From Halopelagius longus (GTDB lineage: Archaea > Halobacteriota > Halobacteria > Halobacteriales > Haloferacaceae): a DNA stretch of 64,000 nucleotides. This document shows, piece after piece, positions 18,211 through 26,252 of the stretch. The DNA lies in the NCBI RefSeq assembly GCF_900100875.1, contig NZ_FNKQ01000002.1, positions 620,001 through 684,000 on the forward strand. The letters are read 5' to 3'. The notes under the pieces were generated by a model. It was not told where the DNA came from, ran no database searches, and worked only from the letters and a program-made list of their open reading frames with translations. Positions within the stretch are counted from its first letter, which is position 1; the number at the start of each line of letters is the position of its first letter. The translations under genes and the position numbers were made by a program.

Positions 18211-18651
18211 CTACTCCTCGACGACGACGGTACCGATCATCCCCGACTGTTCGTGCGGGATGCAGACGTACTCGTAGGTACCGGGCACCTCGAAGGTGTG
18301 CGAGTACGAGCTACCGCTCTCGATGATGCCGTTGACGCCGTTTCTGAACTCCGTTCGCGCCGTCTGTTCGTTTTCGTAGTCGCCGCTTGCGAAGTACTCG
18401 GCCTCCTCGGGAATCGAGTCCTCGTAGGCGGTGACGGTGTGGCCCCGAGAGCTCGTGTTCCGCCAGACGACCTCCTCGCCGACGGACACCGTTATCTCCG
18501 CCGGGGTGAACGCGACGGCGGTCATCCCCACGTCGTAGTCGTCGGACCCGGAGTCCGACCCGGACCCGGAGACGCCCGAACACCCGGCGAGACCGCTGAC
18601 TCCGACCGCACCGACGCCGACGAGAAATCTCCGGCGCGACAGACCGTTCAT
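18211..18651 (-). CDS. Halocyanin-like blue copper lipoprotein
   Basis: This is a 146-residue exported cupredoxin. The signal MNGLSRRRFLVGVGAVGVSG plus lipobox LAGC (Cys 24) marks a Tat-exported lipoprotein anchored outside the membrane. The copper ligands of the plastocyanin/halocyanin type are visible: His in SRGHTV (about residue 70), Cys and His in YVCIPHE (about 129-132), and Met in QSGM (about 137). It likely shuttles electrons in the respiratory chain, possibly to a cytochrome oxidase such as the one whose subunit III lies at 22685-23539. Monocistronic. Confidence 0.92.
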   Translation of the reverse strand: MNGLSRRRFLVGVGAVGVSGLAGCSGVSGSGSDSGSDDYDVGMTAVAFTPAEITVSVGEEVVWRNTSSRGHTVTAYEDSIPEEAEYFASGDYENEQTARTEFRNGVNGIIESGSSYSHTFEVPGTYEYVCIPHEQSGMIGTVVVEE

Positions 18652-18786
18652 GTTCGTCCCTCGGGACGCGGGGGGTAAATGCGGCCCGGTTCGTGCGTCG
18701 AACGTCGGGTCGCAGTCGGGGACGGCGCGGCGAGCGGCGGACGCGGAGATGTAAAAGCTAAAAACCGCGGTCGCCGACGCCGAAGT

Positions 18787-19464
18787 ATGATGCCTCGGTT
18801 CGTCGGCAAACTGGGACTCGCCGACGCAGTAACCGTCTCGAACGCCGGCCTCGGATTTCTGGCCACCGTGGCCGCGATGGTCGATATCTCCTTGGCCGCG
18901 CGACTCATCCTGTTGGCCGCCATCGCCGACGCCTTAGACGGCGTCATCGCCCGCCGCCGCGGCGGAACGGTCGTCGGCGAGTACCTCGACGCGTTGGCCG
19001 ACGTGGCGTCGTTCGGCGTCGCGCCCGCGTTCCTCGTCGCCACCGTCGTCTTGGAGATGCGGTGGGCGGGCGACGTCGGACTCGCCGTCGGCCTCGCGGG
19101 GGCGGCGGGGTTCGTCGCCATGGCCGTCGTCAGACTCGGTCTCTACACCGCCTACGACAGTGACCTCGCGGAGACGAAGGGCGTCCAGACGACGCTGGCG
19201 GCGACGATTCTCTCGGCGGGCGTCCTCGCGGGCTTTGCGGAACCGGTCGTGCTCGTCCCCCTCGTCTACCTGCTCGCCGCCCTGATGGTGACGACGATAA
19301 TCTACCCCGACCTGCACGCCCAAGACGCGATTATCATGGGCGTCGTGCAGGCGTTGGCGGTGCTTCTGACCGGCGAACCCGGGGAGGTGTTCGCGTTCGG
19401 ACTGCTGTTCTTGGCGCTGGCGTACCTGTTCTTCGGGCCGGTGTTCTACTGGCGGCGCGACTGA
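18787..19464 (+). CDS. pssA: CDP-alcohol phosphatidyltransferase, probable archaetidylserine synthase
   Basis: This 225-residue membrane enzyme has the CDP-alcohol phosphatidyltransferase signature D-G-x2-A-R-x8-G-x3-D-x3-D, seen as DALDGVIARRRGGTVVGEYL (about residues 47-66) followed by DALAD. Six or more hydrophobic helices follow. By family and by its place beyond rps3ae I infer the haloarchaeal archaetidylserine synthase, which works with archaetidylserine decarboxylase to make archaetidylethanolamine. In Haloferax this lipid pathway is tied to ArtA-dependent anchoring of surface proteins. The ATG at 18787 follows gctaaaaac (18757-18765), a fair TATA box. Its stop lies one base from the convergent gene at 19466. 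Confidence 0.85.
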   Translation: MMPRFVGKLGLADAVTVSNAGLGFLATVAAMVDISLAARLILLAAIADALDGVIARRRGGTVVGEYLDALADVASFGVAPAFLVATVVLEMRWAGDVGLAVGLAGAAGFVAMAVVRLGLYTAYDSDLAETKGVQTTLAATILSAGVLAGFAEPVVLVPLVYLLAALMVTTIIYPDLHAQDAIIMGVVQALAVLLTGEPGEVFAFGLLFLALAYLFFGPVFYWRRD

Positions 19465-19465
19465 G

Positions 19466-19741
19466 TCACATCCCCATGTCGGCGGCGGGGTCGGGGACGG
19501 GCAGGTCCGACGGCGAGACGCCGAGCAGTTCGGCGGCGTGGTCGAGTGCCATGTCGAACCCGTAGTAACGTTCGAGTTCGTCGCCGTCGGGCGTCGGGCG
19601 CACCTTCAGCATGGCGTAGCCTTCGATGTTCTGCGCCACCGCCGCCGTCCCGCGTTCGCCGACGAACTCCAAGACGCGTTCGGCGTCCGTCTCGTAGTAG
19701 CGGCCGGTGATACCGTTCGCCGTCGCCTCGCGTTCGCTCAT
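19466..19741 (-). CDS. Conserved haloarchaeal protein (DUF7111-like)
   Basis: This is a 91-residue soluble protein with sequence such as GITGRYYETDAERVLEFVGE and AQNIEGYAMLKVRPTPDGDE, and a helical end YYGFDMALDHAAELLGV. I recall this pattern as the haloarchaeal DUF7111 family. No catalytic motif is visible. It is convergent with pssA (one base apart) and divergent from the PadR regulator. Confidence 0.75.
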   Translation of the reverse strand: MSEREATANGITGRYYETDAERVLEFVGERGTAAVAQNIEGYAMLKVRPTPDGDELERYYGFDMALDHAAELLGVSPSDLPVPDPAADMGM

Positions 19742-19839
19742 GGGCGGGCGTAGGGAGGGCCGGTAATCGAAACTACCGGTTCGACCGCCGGTCGGTAGGG
19801 AACGAAACTGACGTGTGCTCGGTGACCCACGGTCCGCCC

Positions 19840-20208
19840 ATGTGGTTCCAGAGCGGTCGTCGCCGCGACCTCTGCGCTATCCTCTACGACGCGGGCGAAC
19901 TCCGCGGACAGCAGTTGAAGCGACGGGTCGAGGCGCACTACGACACCCGACTCGACCCCCAATCGTTCTACGGGACGCTCGACGCCCTCGTCTCGAAGGG
20001 CCACCTCTCTCGTCGGACGGAGGACATCCACGAGGTGTACGGCCTCACCGAACGCGGCGAGGAAGGCGTCGAGTCGTACTACGAGTGGCTGACAGAACGG
20101 GTCGAGGCGGGTCGGACGGCGCAAGCGGACGAGTCGGACGGGTCCGAGAGGTCGGACGAGGGTGAGGAGTCGGACGAGGCGGGCGAGGAGGCGCGCCCGA
20201 CGGAGTAA
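19840..20208 (+). CDS. PadR-family transcription regulator
   Basis: This 122-residue protein begins MWFQSGRRRDLCAILYDAGE, the typical opening of haloarchaeal PadR-like winged-helix proteins. The DNA-binding region is LRGQQLKRRVEAHYDTRLD, and the wing is KGHLSRRTEDIHEVYGLTERG (about residues 56-76). The last 30 residues are an acidic, disordered tail (ESDGSERSDEGEESDEAGEE). The start at 19840 was chosen for the canonical MWFQ opening. The gene ends exactly where the convergent acyl-CoA dehydrogenase ends. Target and ligand unknown. Confidence 0.85.
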   Translation: MWFQSGRRRDLCAILYDAGELRGQQLKRRVEAHYDTRLDPQSFYGTLDALVSKGHLSRRTEDIHEVYGLTERGEEGVESYYEWLTERVEAGRTAQADESDGSERSDEGEESDEAGEEARPTE

Positions 20209-21372
20209 TCACCGCTCGCTTCGCACCCTGTCGCCGATGGTGTTGCGGAGCACCTCGCTGGTCCCCTCGTAAATCTCGTTCAGTTTCGCGTCGCGGTAGT
20301 AGCGTTCGACGGGGAAGTCCGTCGTGTAGCCGTACCCGCCGTGGATCTGAATCGCCTCGTTGGCCACCTCCCGACTCACCTCGCTCGCGTACAGTTTCGC
20401 CTGTGCGGCCTCCTTGACGTACGACTCGCCGCGCATCTTCAGGTCGGCGGCCCTGTGCATCAGCAGTTTCGCCGCCTGCACCTTCGTGTCCATGTCGGCG
20501 AGTTTGTGCTTCACCGCCTGTATCTCGCCGATGGGTTCGCCGAACTGCTCTCTGTCCTCGGCGTACGCGGCGGCGTCGTCGAGTGCCGCCCGCGCGATGC
20601 CGACGCTCCGCGCGGCGATGGTGATTCGGCCGCCGTTGAGCGTCTTCAACGCCTGCAGGAACCCCTCGCCCTCCTCGCCGAGGCGGCGGTCCGCGGGAAT
20701 TGCCATCTCGTCGAACCGCAGTTCTGCGGTCGGACACCCCTTGTCGCCGAGTTTGTGCTCCGTCCCCTCGACGACGAAGCCGTCGTCCTCCTCGGGGCGG
20801 ACGACGAACGAGGAGATGCCCTTCCGCCCGGCGTCGGGGTTCGTCTTCGCGAAGACGACGACGGTGTCCGCCTCCGACCCGTTGGAGGTCCACAGTTTCC
20901 CGCCGTCGAGGACGTACTCGTCTCCCTCTCTGGTCGCCATCGTGTCCATCGCCGGCACGTCGCTCCCCGCCTGCGGTTCCGAGAGGGCGAACGCGCCGAG
21001 GTCCTCGCCCGCGTTCAGCGGCGTCAGAAACCGCTCTCTCTGGTCGTCGTCGCCGAACTCGTACAGCATGTTCCCGGCGAGGGAGGTGTGGGCGGCGACG
21101 ATGGTGCCGAGTCCGCCGCTCCCGCGGCTTATCTCTTCGAGGCCGATGGCGTAGGAGTGGTAGTCGAGTCCCGCGCCGCCGTACTCCTCCGGGAACGGCA
21201 TCCCCATCAGGTCGAGGTCGGCCATCTCCGAAATCAGGTCGGCGGGGTACTCGTCCGTCTCGTCTATCTCGGCGGCCCGCGGCCGAACCTCCCTGTCGAC
21301 GAACTCCGAGACCACGTCTCGTATCTGTCGCTGTTCGGGGGAGAGCGCGAAGTCCATGCGCATATCTCTCAT
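20209..21372 (-). CDS. Acyl-CoA dehydrogenase
   Basis: This is a 387-residue FAD-dependent acyl-CoA dehydrogenase. The N-terminal helical part (MDFALSPEQRQIRDVVSEFV) is followed by signature 1 (AFALSEPQAGSD, about residues 123-134), the beta domain, and the C-terminal part with signature 2 (QIHGGYGYTTDFPVERYYRD). The catalytic base is probably Glu in YEGTSEV (about residue 370), the position used by short/medium-chain enzymes. The ATG at 21372 is chosen. The ATG at 21357 (MDFALSPEQ) is equally possible, and a GTG at 21441 would add a non-family stretch. No beta-oxidation partners adjoin it, so the acyl substrate is uncertain. Confidence 0.93.
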   Translation of the reverse strand: MRDMRMDFALSPEQRQIRDVVSEFVDREVRPRAAEIDETDEYPADLISEMADLDLMGMPFPEEYGGAGLDYHSYAIGLEEISRGSGGLGTIVAAHTSLAGNMLYEFGDDDQRERFLTPLNAGEDLGAFALSEPQAGSDVPAMDTMATREGDEYVLDGGKLWTSNGSEADTVVVFAKTNPDAGRKGISSFVVRPEEDDGFVVEGTEHKLGDKGCPTAELRFDEMAIPADRRLGEEGEGFLQALKTLNGGRITIAARSVGIARAALDDAAAYAEDREQFGEPIGEIQAVKHKLADMDTKVQAAKLLMHRAADLKMRGESYVKEAAQAKLYASEVSREVANEAIQIHGGYGYTTDFPVERYYRDAKLNEIYEGTSEVLRNTIGDRVRSER

Positions 21373-21426
21373 GGTCGACACTTCAGGTTTCGCCTCGCTC
21401 TCGCTCGCTCCGACCGTGCCCACGAA

Positions 21427-21435
21427 CTTTTTATG
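21427..21435 (+). promoter_or_regulatory. Divergent TATA region between acyl-CoA dehydrogenase and squalene/phytoene synthase
   Basis: The sequence ctttttatg lies 29-37 bases before the ATG at 21464, good spacing for a near-leaderless transcript. Its complement, cataaaaag, could serve the divergent acyl-CoA dehydrogenase with a short leader. Confidence 0.5.
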
Positions 21436-21463
21436 TCTCACGTCATAGATTGACCTACTTCGA

Positions 21464-22543
21464 ATGTCTCAGCAGGATGACCGCCCCCACGTCGACCGGT
21501 CCGACCTCGAGTGGTGCCACGAGTCGGTTCAAGGGGTCTCTCGCACCTTCGCGCTGACGGTGGACGTTCTCGACGAGCCGATGTCTTCGTACATCTGTAT
21601 CGGGTATCTCCTCTGCCGCGTCGCGGACACGGTAGAGGACGCATCGGACGTGCCACCGGACGCGCAGGCGGATATCCTGCGGGCGTACGACGCGGCGTTG
21701 GACCCCGACGACGAGGCGGGCGTCGAGGCGTTCACGGACGCCGTCGAACCGTACCTCCCGCCCGACGAGGAGATGAACGAGGACTGGCGAGTCGTCGCGG
21801 AGGCCCCCCGAGTCGTCCGCACGTTCGAGGCGCTTCCGGCGGACGTCCGCGATGCGGTTCGACCCCCGGTCCGAGAACTCGTTCAGGGGATGGTGATGTT
21901 CGTCGAACGCTACGCCGACGAGGGCGGCCTGCGAATCAAGTCCGCCGAGGAACTGGAGGAGTACTGTTACTACGCCGCCGGCACCGTCGGCAACCTCATC
22001 ACCAACCTCGTCACGCGCCACGACCTGACCGCAGAGCGCCGGTCGCGCCTGTACGACACCGCCGAGGAGTTCGGTCTCCTCCTGCAGCTGGTGAACATCT
22101 CCAAGGACGTCCACGACGACTACACCGCCGAGAACAACGTCTACCTCCCCGAGGAGTGGTTGGCCGAGGAGGGCGTCTCCCAAGAGGAGATACTCGCCGA
22201 AGAGAACGAGAGCGCCGTCTCCTCGGTGGTCCGCCGGACAGCCGAACACGCCGCGTCGTTCCTCGACGACGCGCAGACGTACTTGGAGACGGTTCCGCTC
22301 CGAAACGGTAACACGCTGGCCGCGTGGGCGATTCCGTTCCTGCTTTCGGTCGGGACGCTCCGCGAACTGCTCGCGAACCCGGAGGACGCCGTCTCCGCGA
22401 AGGGCGTGAAGGTGTCCCGAAAGGAGGTGTTCGCCGTCGTCGCCGCGATGACCGGCGGCCCCGTCGAACGCGACGCCCTCGCCGACCTGCGGACGGAAAT
22501 CTTCTCCCGCCCGTACCACCGGACGGCGTCCACCGCCGACTGA
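21464..22543 (+). CDS. Squalene/phytoene synthase-family enzyme, probable farnesyl-diphosphate farnesyltransferase
   Basis: This is a 359-residue trans-isoprenyl diphosphate synthase of the head-to-head type. The first Asp-rich motif is CRVADTVEDAS (about residues 51-61, DTVED as in squalene synthases). The second is LVNISKDVHDDY (about 209-220). A hydrophobic segment (AWAIPFLLSVGTLRELL) is near the end. Squalene synthases carry DTVED, whereas many phytoene synthases carry DD[IV]VD, so squalene is the more likely product. In haloarchaea squalene is a major neutral lipid. It lies upstream of cytochrome oxidase subunit III, which has its own TATA box. Confidence 0.85.
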   Translation: MSQQDDRPHVDRSDLEWCHESVQGVSRTFALTVDVLDEPMSSYICIGYLLCRVADTVEDASDVPPDAQADILRAYDAALDPDDEAGVEAFTDAVEPYLPPDEEMNEDWRVVAEAPRVVRTFEALPADVRDAVRPPVRELVQGMVMFVERYADEGGLRIKSAEELEEYCYYAAGTVGNLITNLVTRHDLTAERRSRLYDTAEEFGLLLQLVNISKDVHDDYTAENNVYLPEEWLAEEGVSQEEILAEENESAVSSVVRRTAEHAASFLDDAQTYLETVPLRNGNTLAAWAIPFLLSVGTLRELLANPEDAVSAKGVKVSRKEVFAVVAAMTGGPVERDALADLRTEIFSRPYHRTASTAD

Positions 22544-22652
22544 CGCTCGACGCCCCGGAGGAACGGCGGCCGCGGGCCGCCGACCCGAATCTGCGCTCCG
22601 CGTTCGGAGCGAGGCGTCCCCTCGTCGCCTCGTTGCGGGGGAAACTTGGGAG

Positions 22653-22660
22653 GATTTTTA
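22653..22660 (+). promoter_or_regulatory. TATA box for cytochrome oxidase subunit III
   Basis: The sequence gattttta lies 25-32 bases before the ATG at 22685 and supports that start codon. Confidence 0.55.
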
Positions 22661-22684
22661 GTAGTCGAACAGCAACCTCCGTCC

Positions 22685-23539
22685 ATGGGTACCGAAGAAA
22701 CACACGACGACCACGGCCACCACTTACCGGCCGTCGAGGACTGGCCTCGCGGCTTCGGAGAGGCCAGTTGGTGGCCCTTCGTCACCGCGGTGGGCGGCGC
22801 AGGCATCTACGTGGCCGCCGCACTCTACATCCTCGGGCGCGGCGAGAACGCAATCGTCGGCCCCGTAGTGGGTCCGGCGGTGTTCGTCGGCAGCGTCGCG
22901 CTGTTCCTCGCGGGGATATACGGGTGGCTCTACCACGCGTTCGTGAGCCACTTCTGGTCGCGTACCGCCAGCGAGAAAGGCGAGAGCAAACTGAGGTGGG
23001 GCATGCTTGCCTTCCTCGGGTCCGAACTCGGCACGTTCGGCGCGCTGTTCGGATACTACTTCTACATCCGGGCCGGCGCGTGGCCCCCGCAGGAGCTACC
23101 GCACCTCCTCGGGTCGCTCGTCCTCGTGAACACGGCGCTCCTCATCGCCTCGTCGCTCACGCTCCACTGGGCGCACGTCGGCATCCGCCAGAACAACCGC
23201 AAGAAGTTCGTCGGCGGACTCGCCGTCACCCTGCTTCTCGGCCTCATCTTCATCGGCGGGCAGGTGTACGAGTACTACGAGTTCATCGTCCACTCGGACT
23301 TCTCGCTCACCACCGGCATCTTCGGCACCGCGTTCTACGGCCTCACGGGCCTCCACGGCCTCCACGTGAGTCTGGGGGCGGTCATCCTCGGCATCGTCTT
23401 CGTCCGCGCGCTGATGGGTCAGTACTCCGCCGAACGGCACGTCTCCGTCAGCACGGCGTCGATGTACTGGCACTTCGTGGACGTCGTCTGGATCTTCCTC
23501 GTCGTCGTCCTGTACGCCGGCGCGGAGATCGGAGCCTGA
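22685..23539 (+). CDS. Haem-copper oxidase subunit III
   Basis: This is a 284-residue integral membrane protein with about seven helices. The family pattern includes WWPFVTAVGGAGIYVAA in helix I and the conserved acidic residue of helix III in FLGSELGTFGALFGYYFY (about residues 109-126). The C-terminal LTGLHGLHVSLGAVILGI and SMYWHFVDVVWIFLVVVLY are diagnostic of subunit III. It stabilises the catalytic subunit I and supports proton uptake. The N-terminus is His-rich (THDDHGHHLP). Subunits I and II are not in the window, so the oxidase genes are dispersed. Confidence 0.93.
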   Translation: MGTEETHDDHGHHLPAVEDWPRGFGEASWWPFVTAVGGAGIYVAAALYILGRGENAIVGPVVGPAVFVGSVALFLAGIYGWLYHAFVSHFWSRTASEKGESKLRWGMLAFLGSELGTFGALFGYYFYIRAGAWPPQELPHLLGSLVLVNTALLIASSLTLHWAHVGIRQNNRKKFVGGLAVTLLLGLIFIGGQVYEYYEFIVHSDFSLTTGIFGTAFYGLTGLHGLHVSLGAVILGIVFVRALMGQYSAERHVSVSTASMYWHFVDVVWIFLVVVLYAGAEIGA

Positions 23540-23600
23540 CGCTCCGACGTCAGCGACCCGCATCCGGCGGGACTGCACCCGTTTTCCTCGAACCCCGCTC

Positions 23601-24191
23601 GTGATACGACTCTCCGCCCGTTCTCGCCGCGTCGCGCGCGCCCTCGGAGCGTTCGGTTCGCTCGTCGCGCTCGGGGGCGTGACGCTCGCGACGGTCCTCT
23701 CGCCGACGTTCTCGTGGCCCGCGAGCGCGCTCTCGGATCTGGGCGTCCGACCGCCGACCGCGCTCCTGTTCAACGCCAGTCTCGCAATCGGCGGTGCGGT
23801 CGCACTCGGATACGCCCTCGCCCTCCGACGGCACTCCGGCGTCGTCGCCGCCTGCTACGCCGTCGCCGTCGCGTCGATGGGGCTCGTCGGCGTCTTCCCC
23901 GCCGGCACGGCGCTTCACTTCCCCGTCGCCGCCTCCTTCTTCGTCTCGCTGACGGCGACGATGGTCGCCGACGGACTCGCCCGACGGGGGACACGGACCG
24001 GGAAACTCGCGCTGGCGCTCTCGGCGGCGCACGTCGTCTCGTGGGCGCTTTGGCTCCGCGGCGTGCGGTTCGGTCCGGGGCTGGCCGTCCCGGAGTACGT
24101 GGGCGCAGTCGCGTTCGCGGCGTGGGTGGTCGCCCTCTCGCCGCCCGCACCGCTCTCTCCCGCGAACGCCGACGCGCCGTCTCAGGTGTAG
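23601..24191 (+). CDS. DUF998-family membrane protein
   Basis: This is a 196-residue protein with five or six hydrophobic segments. The phrase FSWPASALSDLGVRPPTALLFNASL (23 kDa core, about residues 37-61; key residues W, S-x-L-S-D-L-G) matches the DUF998/YwaF-like family of integral membrane proteins with unknown function. The GTG at 23601 gives MIRLSARSRRVARALG, a basic start before the first helix. The last ten bases overlap the 3' end of the convergent K+ channel gene. Confidence 0.75.
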   Translation: MIRLSARSRRVARALGAFGSLVALGGVTLATVLSPTFSWPASALSDLGVRPPTALLFNASLAIGGAVALGYALALRRHSGVVAACYAVAVASMGLVGVFPAGTALHFPVAASFFVSLTATMVADGLARRGTRTGKLALALSAAHVVSWALWLRGVRFGPGLAVPEYVGAVAFAAWVVALSPPAPLSPANADAPSQV

Positions 24192-25834
24192 CGCTCGTAG
24201 AACGAGTTGATGTCCGAGTCCGTCCCGGCGACGACCAGCGTGTCGTCCGACCGGACGACGAGGTCCGGGCCCACCTCGGTGATGAGCTCGCCGTCCCGTT
24301 CGACGGCGACGACGGTGCAGTTCGTCCGGGCGCGCACGTCCGCCTCGGCGAGCGATTTGCCGGCGATGTCCGGCGCTCTCGTCCGGACGAGTTCCACCTG
24401 CGACTCGGGCGCGATGACCGTCTCCTCGGTGAGGTTCGAAGCGAGGATGCGACCGCTCACCGTCGAGAGGGCGAGGACGTACTCCGCGCCCGCGCGGTAG
24501 AGTTTCGCCACGTTCTCGCTCTCGTTCGCGCGGGCGATGACCTCCGTCTCCGGCGAGAGGTGCTTTATCACGAGCGTCGCGAAGACGGCCTTCGTGTCGG
24601 TGTCGAGGGCGAGAACGACGCTCTGGGCCTCCTCGATGTCCGCCGCCCGGAGGGTCTGTTCGTCCCGCACGTCGCCGACGACGTCCACGCCGGGCATCTC
24701 CACCACGTCGAGGACGACGCTCGGGACGCCCGCGCCCCCGAGGGAGTCGGCCACCGTCGTCCCCACCTCGCCGTACCCGGCGACGACGACTTTCCCGTGT
24801 CTGTGTCTGCGCGTCTGCGACCGGGTGAGTCGCTTCACCTCCTCCAGTTGGGACTCTCGCCCCGCCACGAGGAGGATGGTGTGCTCGTCGATGACGTCCG
24901 TCGGCGCGGGCGGACTGACGAACTCGCCTCTGAACCACGCGCCGATGATGTTCACGCCGGTGCGCCGGCCGATGGCGCTCTCGGCGATAGTCTCGCCTTC
25001 GAGTTCGCTCCCGCGCTTGACCAACACCTCGGCTATCTCGAAGTCGTCGCCGATTTCGACGGCGTCGCTCACCGACGTCGAGAGGGGCGTCGCCGCCTTC
25101 CGCGCGAGACTCTCTCCGACGAGTCGGCGGGGCGAGATGACGCTGTCGGCGCCGGCGTACTCGTGGTAGTCGGCGGCGTCGCTCTCCTCGATGATGCTGA
25201 CGACGCGGAGGTCCGGCGCGACTTGCTTCGCCGAGAGGATGATGCTCGCGTTCGTCTCGTCGTCGTCGTCGGCGACGAGTGCGACGGCGTCCTCGGCGCT
25301 GGCGTTCTCCAACGCCTCGACGGTTTCGGGGTCGCCGTGAATCACGTCGTACCCCTCGGCGTGCAACTCTTCGGCCCGTTCGCGGTCCTCCTCGACGACG
25401 ACGTACGGGACGTCCATCGAGTCGAGTTCGTCGACGAGAACGTCGCCGCGGGGGGTGAACGTGCAGACGATGACGTGGTCGGAGCGGTCGATGGAGGACG
25501 GCGGCGACGTTCGAAGCGCGTCCTCGACGAGGGGGACCAAGAAGAGCGGAAGGGTGAGGAAGATGACCGCCACGCCGGTCATCTGCATGACAATCATCAG
25601 ACCCAGCATCGGCGTCGTGGACCACAGCCCCGCTTGTTCGCCGTAGCCAGTGGTGGAGAACGTCTCGACGACGACCTGAAGCGCCTGCACGTACGAGATG
25701 GGCACCCCCTCGAAGGTTCCCATCGCCCACTGGTACACCGCCGCGTAGGCCAGCATCAACACCGCGGAGCCGATCGCGAACAGCACGAACCGGCGGCGGG
25801 CGTCGGGAATCCTCGACTCCAACCCGTTTGGCAT
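24182..25834 (-). CDS. Two-helix potassium channel with tandem RCK (TrkA-N/TrkA-C) modules
   Basis: This is a 550-residue protein. An N-terminal pore unit has helices at about residues 16-37 and 75-100 flanking the filter ETFSTTGYGEQAG (about 57-69). Two RCK modules follow. The first RCK_N begins HVIVCTFTPRGDVLVDEL and lacks the full GxGxxG, and RCK_C follows (EIAEVLVKRGSELEGETI). The second RCK_N has the canonical VVVAGYGEVGTTVADSL (about 345), and its RCK_C ends the protein. Such proteins form ligand-gated K+ channels, with NAD(H), nucleotide or Ca2+ binding at RCK. The filter TTGYGE differs from the common TVGYGD. Halophiles hold molar K+, so roles in K+ uptake or release are plausible. 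Confidence 0.88.
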   Translation of the reverse strand: MPNGLESRIPDARRRFVLFAIGSAVLMLAYAAVYQWAMGTFEGVPISYVQALQVVVETFSTTGYGEQAGLWSTTPMLGLMIVMQMTGVAVIFLTLPLFLVPLVEDALRTSPPSSIDRSDHVIVCTFTPRGDVLVDELDSMDVPYVVVEEDRERAEELHAEGYDVIHGDPETVEALENASAEDAVALVADDDDETNASIILSAKQVAPDLRVVSIIEESDAADYHEYAGADSVISPRRLVGESLARKAATPLSTSVSDAVEIGDDFEIAEVLVKRGSELEGETIAESAIGRRTGVNIIGAWFRGEFVSPPAPTDVIDEHTILLVAGRESQLEEVKRLTRSQTRRHRHGKVVVAGYGEVGTTVADSLGGAGVPSVVLDVVEMPGVDVVGDVRDEQTLRAADIEEAQSVVLALDTDTKAVFATLVIKHLSPETEVIARANESENVAKLYRAGAEYVLALSTVSGRILASNLTEETVIAPESQVELVRTRAPDIAGKSLAEADVRARTNCTVVAVERDGELITEVGPDLVVRSDDTLVVAGTDSDINSFYERYT

Positions 25835-25885
25835 ACTCCGGCGTGAACCCTCCGCGGCTAAAAGTCCCCCGAGAGTACGTCACCC

Positions 25886-26227
25886 ATGGGCCGTCGCCGC
25901 GACGCACTCCTGACCGTCCTCGTTTCGATTCCGCTCGTCGGCGCGGGCGTCCTCCTCGACGCCCCGGCCGACCCTCTCGCCGCCGCCCTCGGCGCGGCGG
26001 GCGCACTCGTACTCGAAGGCCTCCTCTCGCTCGACGCGCCGCGCGTCCGCCGCGCGTGGGACCGACCGGCCGTCCGAGGCGGTGCCGTCCTCGCGGCGTT
26101 CGTCGCCGCCGCCGTCGGCGTCGCGGGGGTCGGTCCGGTCGCCGTGACGGTACTGGTGGCCGGCCTCGCGACGTACCTGCTCGTCCTCGGAACCGTCTCG
26201 CTCCGAGGTGCGCTTCGAGACGCGTGA
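25886..26227 (+). CDS. Small integral membrane protein
   Basis: This is a 113-residue protein with three or four hydrophobic segments (LLTVLVSIPLVGAGVLL; AALGAAGALVLEGLL; AVLAAFVAAAVGVAGVG; VTVLVAGLATYLLVLGTV) and short basic loops (RRRD, RVRRAWDR). It is divergent from the K+ channel (51 bp between the starts) and convergent with the methyltransferase at 26253. No family is recognised. Confidence 0.65.
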   Translation: MGRRRDALLTVLVSIPLVGAGVLLDAPADPLAAALGAAGALVLEGLLSLDAPRVRRAWDRPAVRGGAVLAAFVAAAVGVAGVGPVAVTVLVAGLATYLLVLGTVSLRGALRDA

Positions 26228-26252
26228 CCGCCCGTCGGTCGAGTGACCGCCG

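Noticed and set aside
21373-21441. Upstream GTG start for the acyl-CoA dehydrogenase
   Set aside because: It would place the start on the divergent TATA element, and the added residues are not typical of the family, which begins MDF-x-LS-x-EQ.
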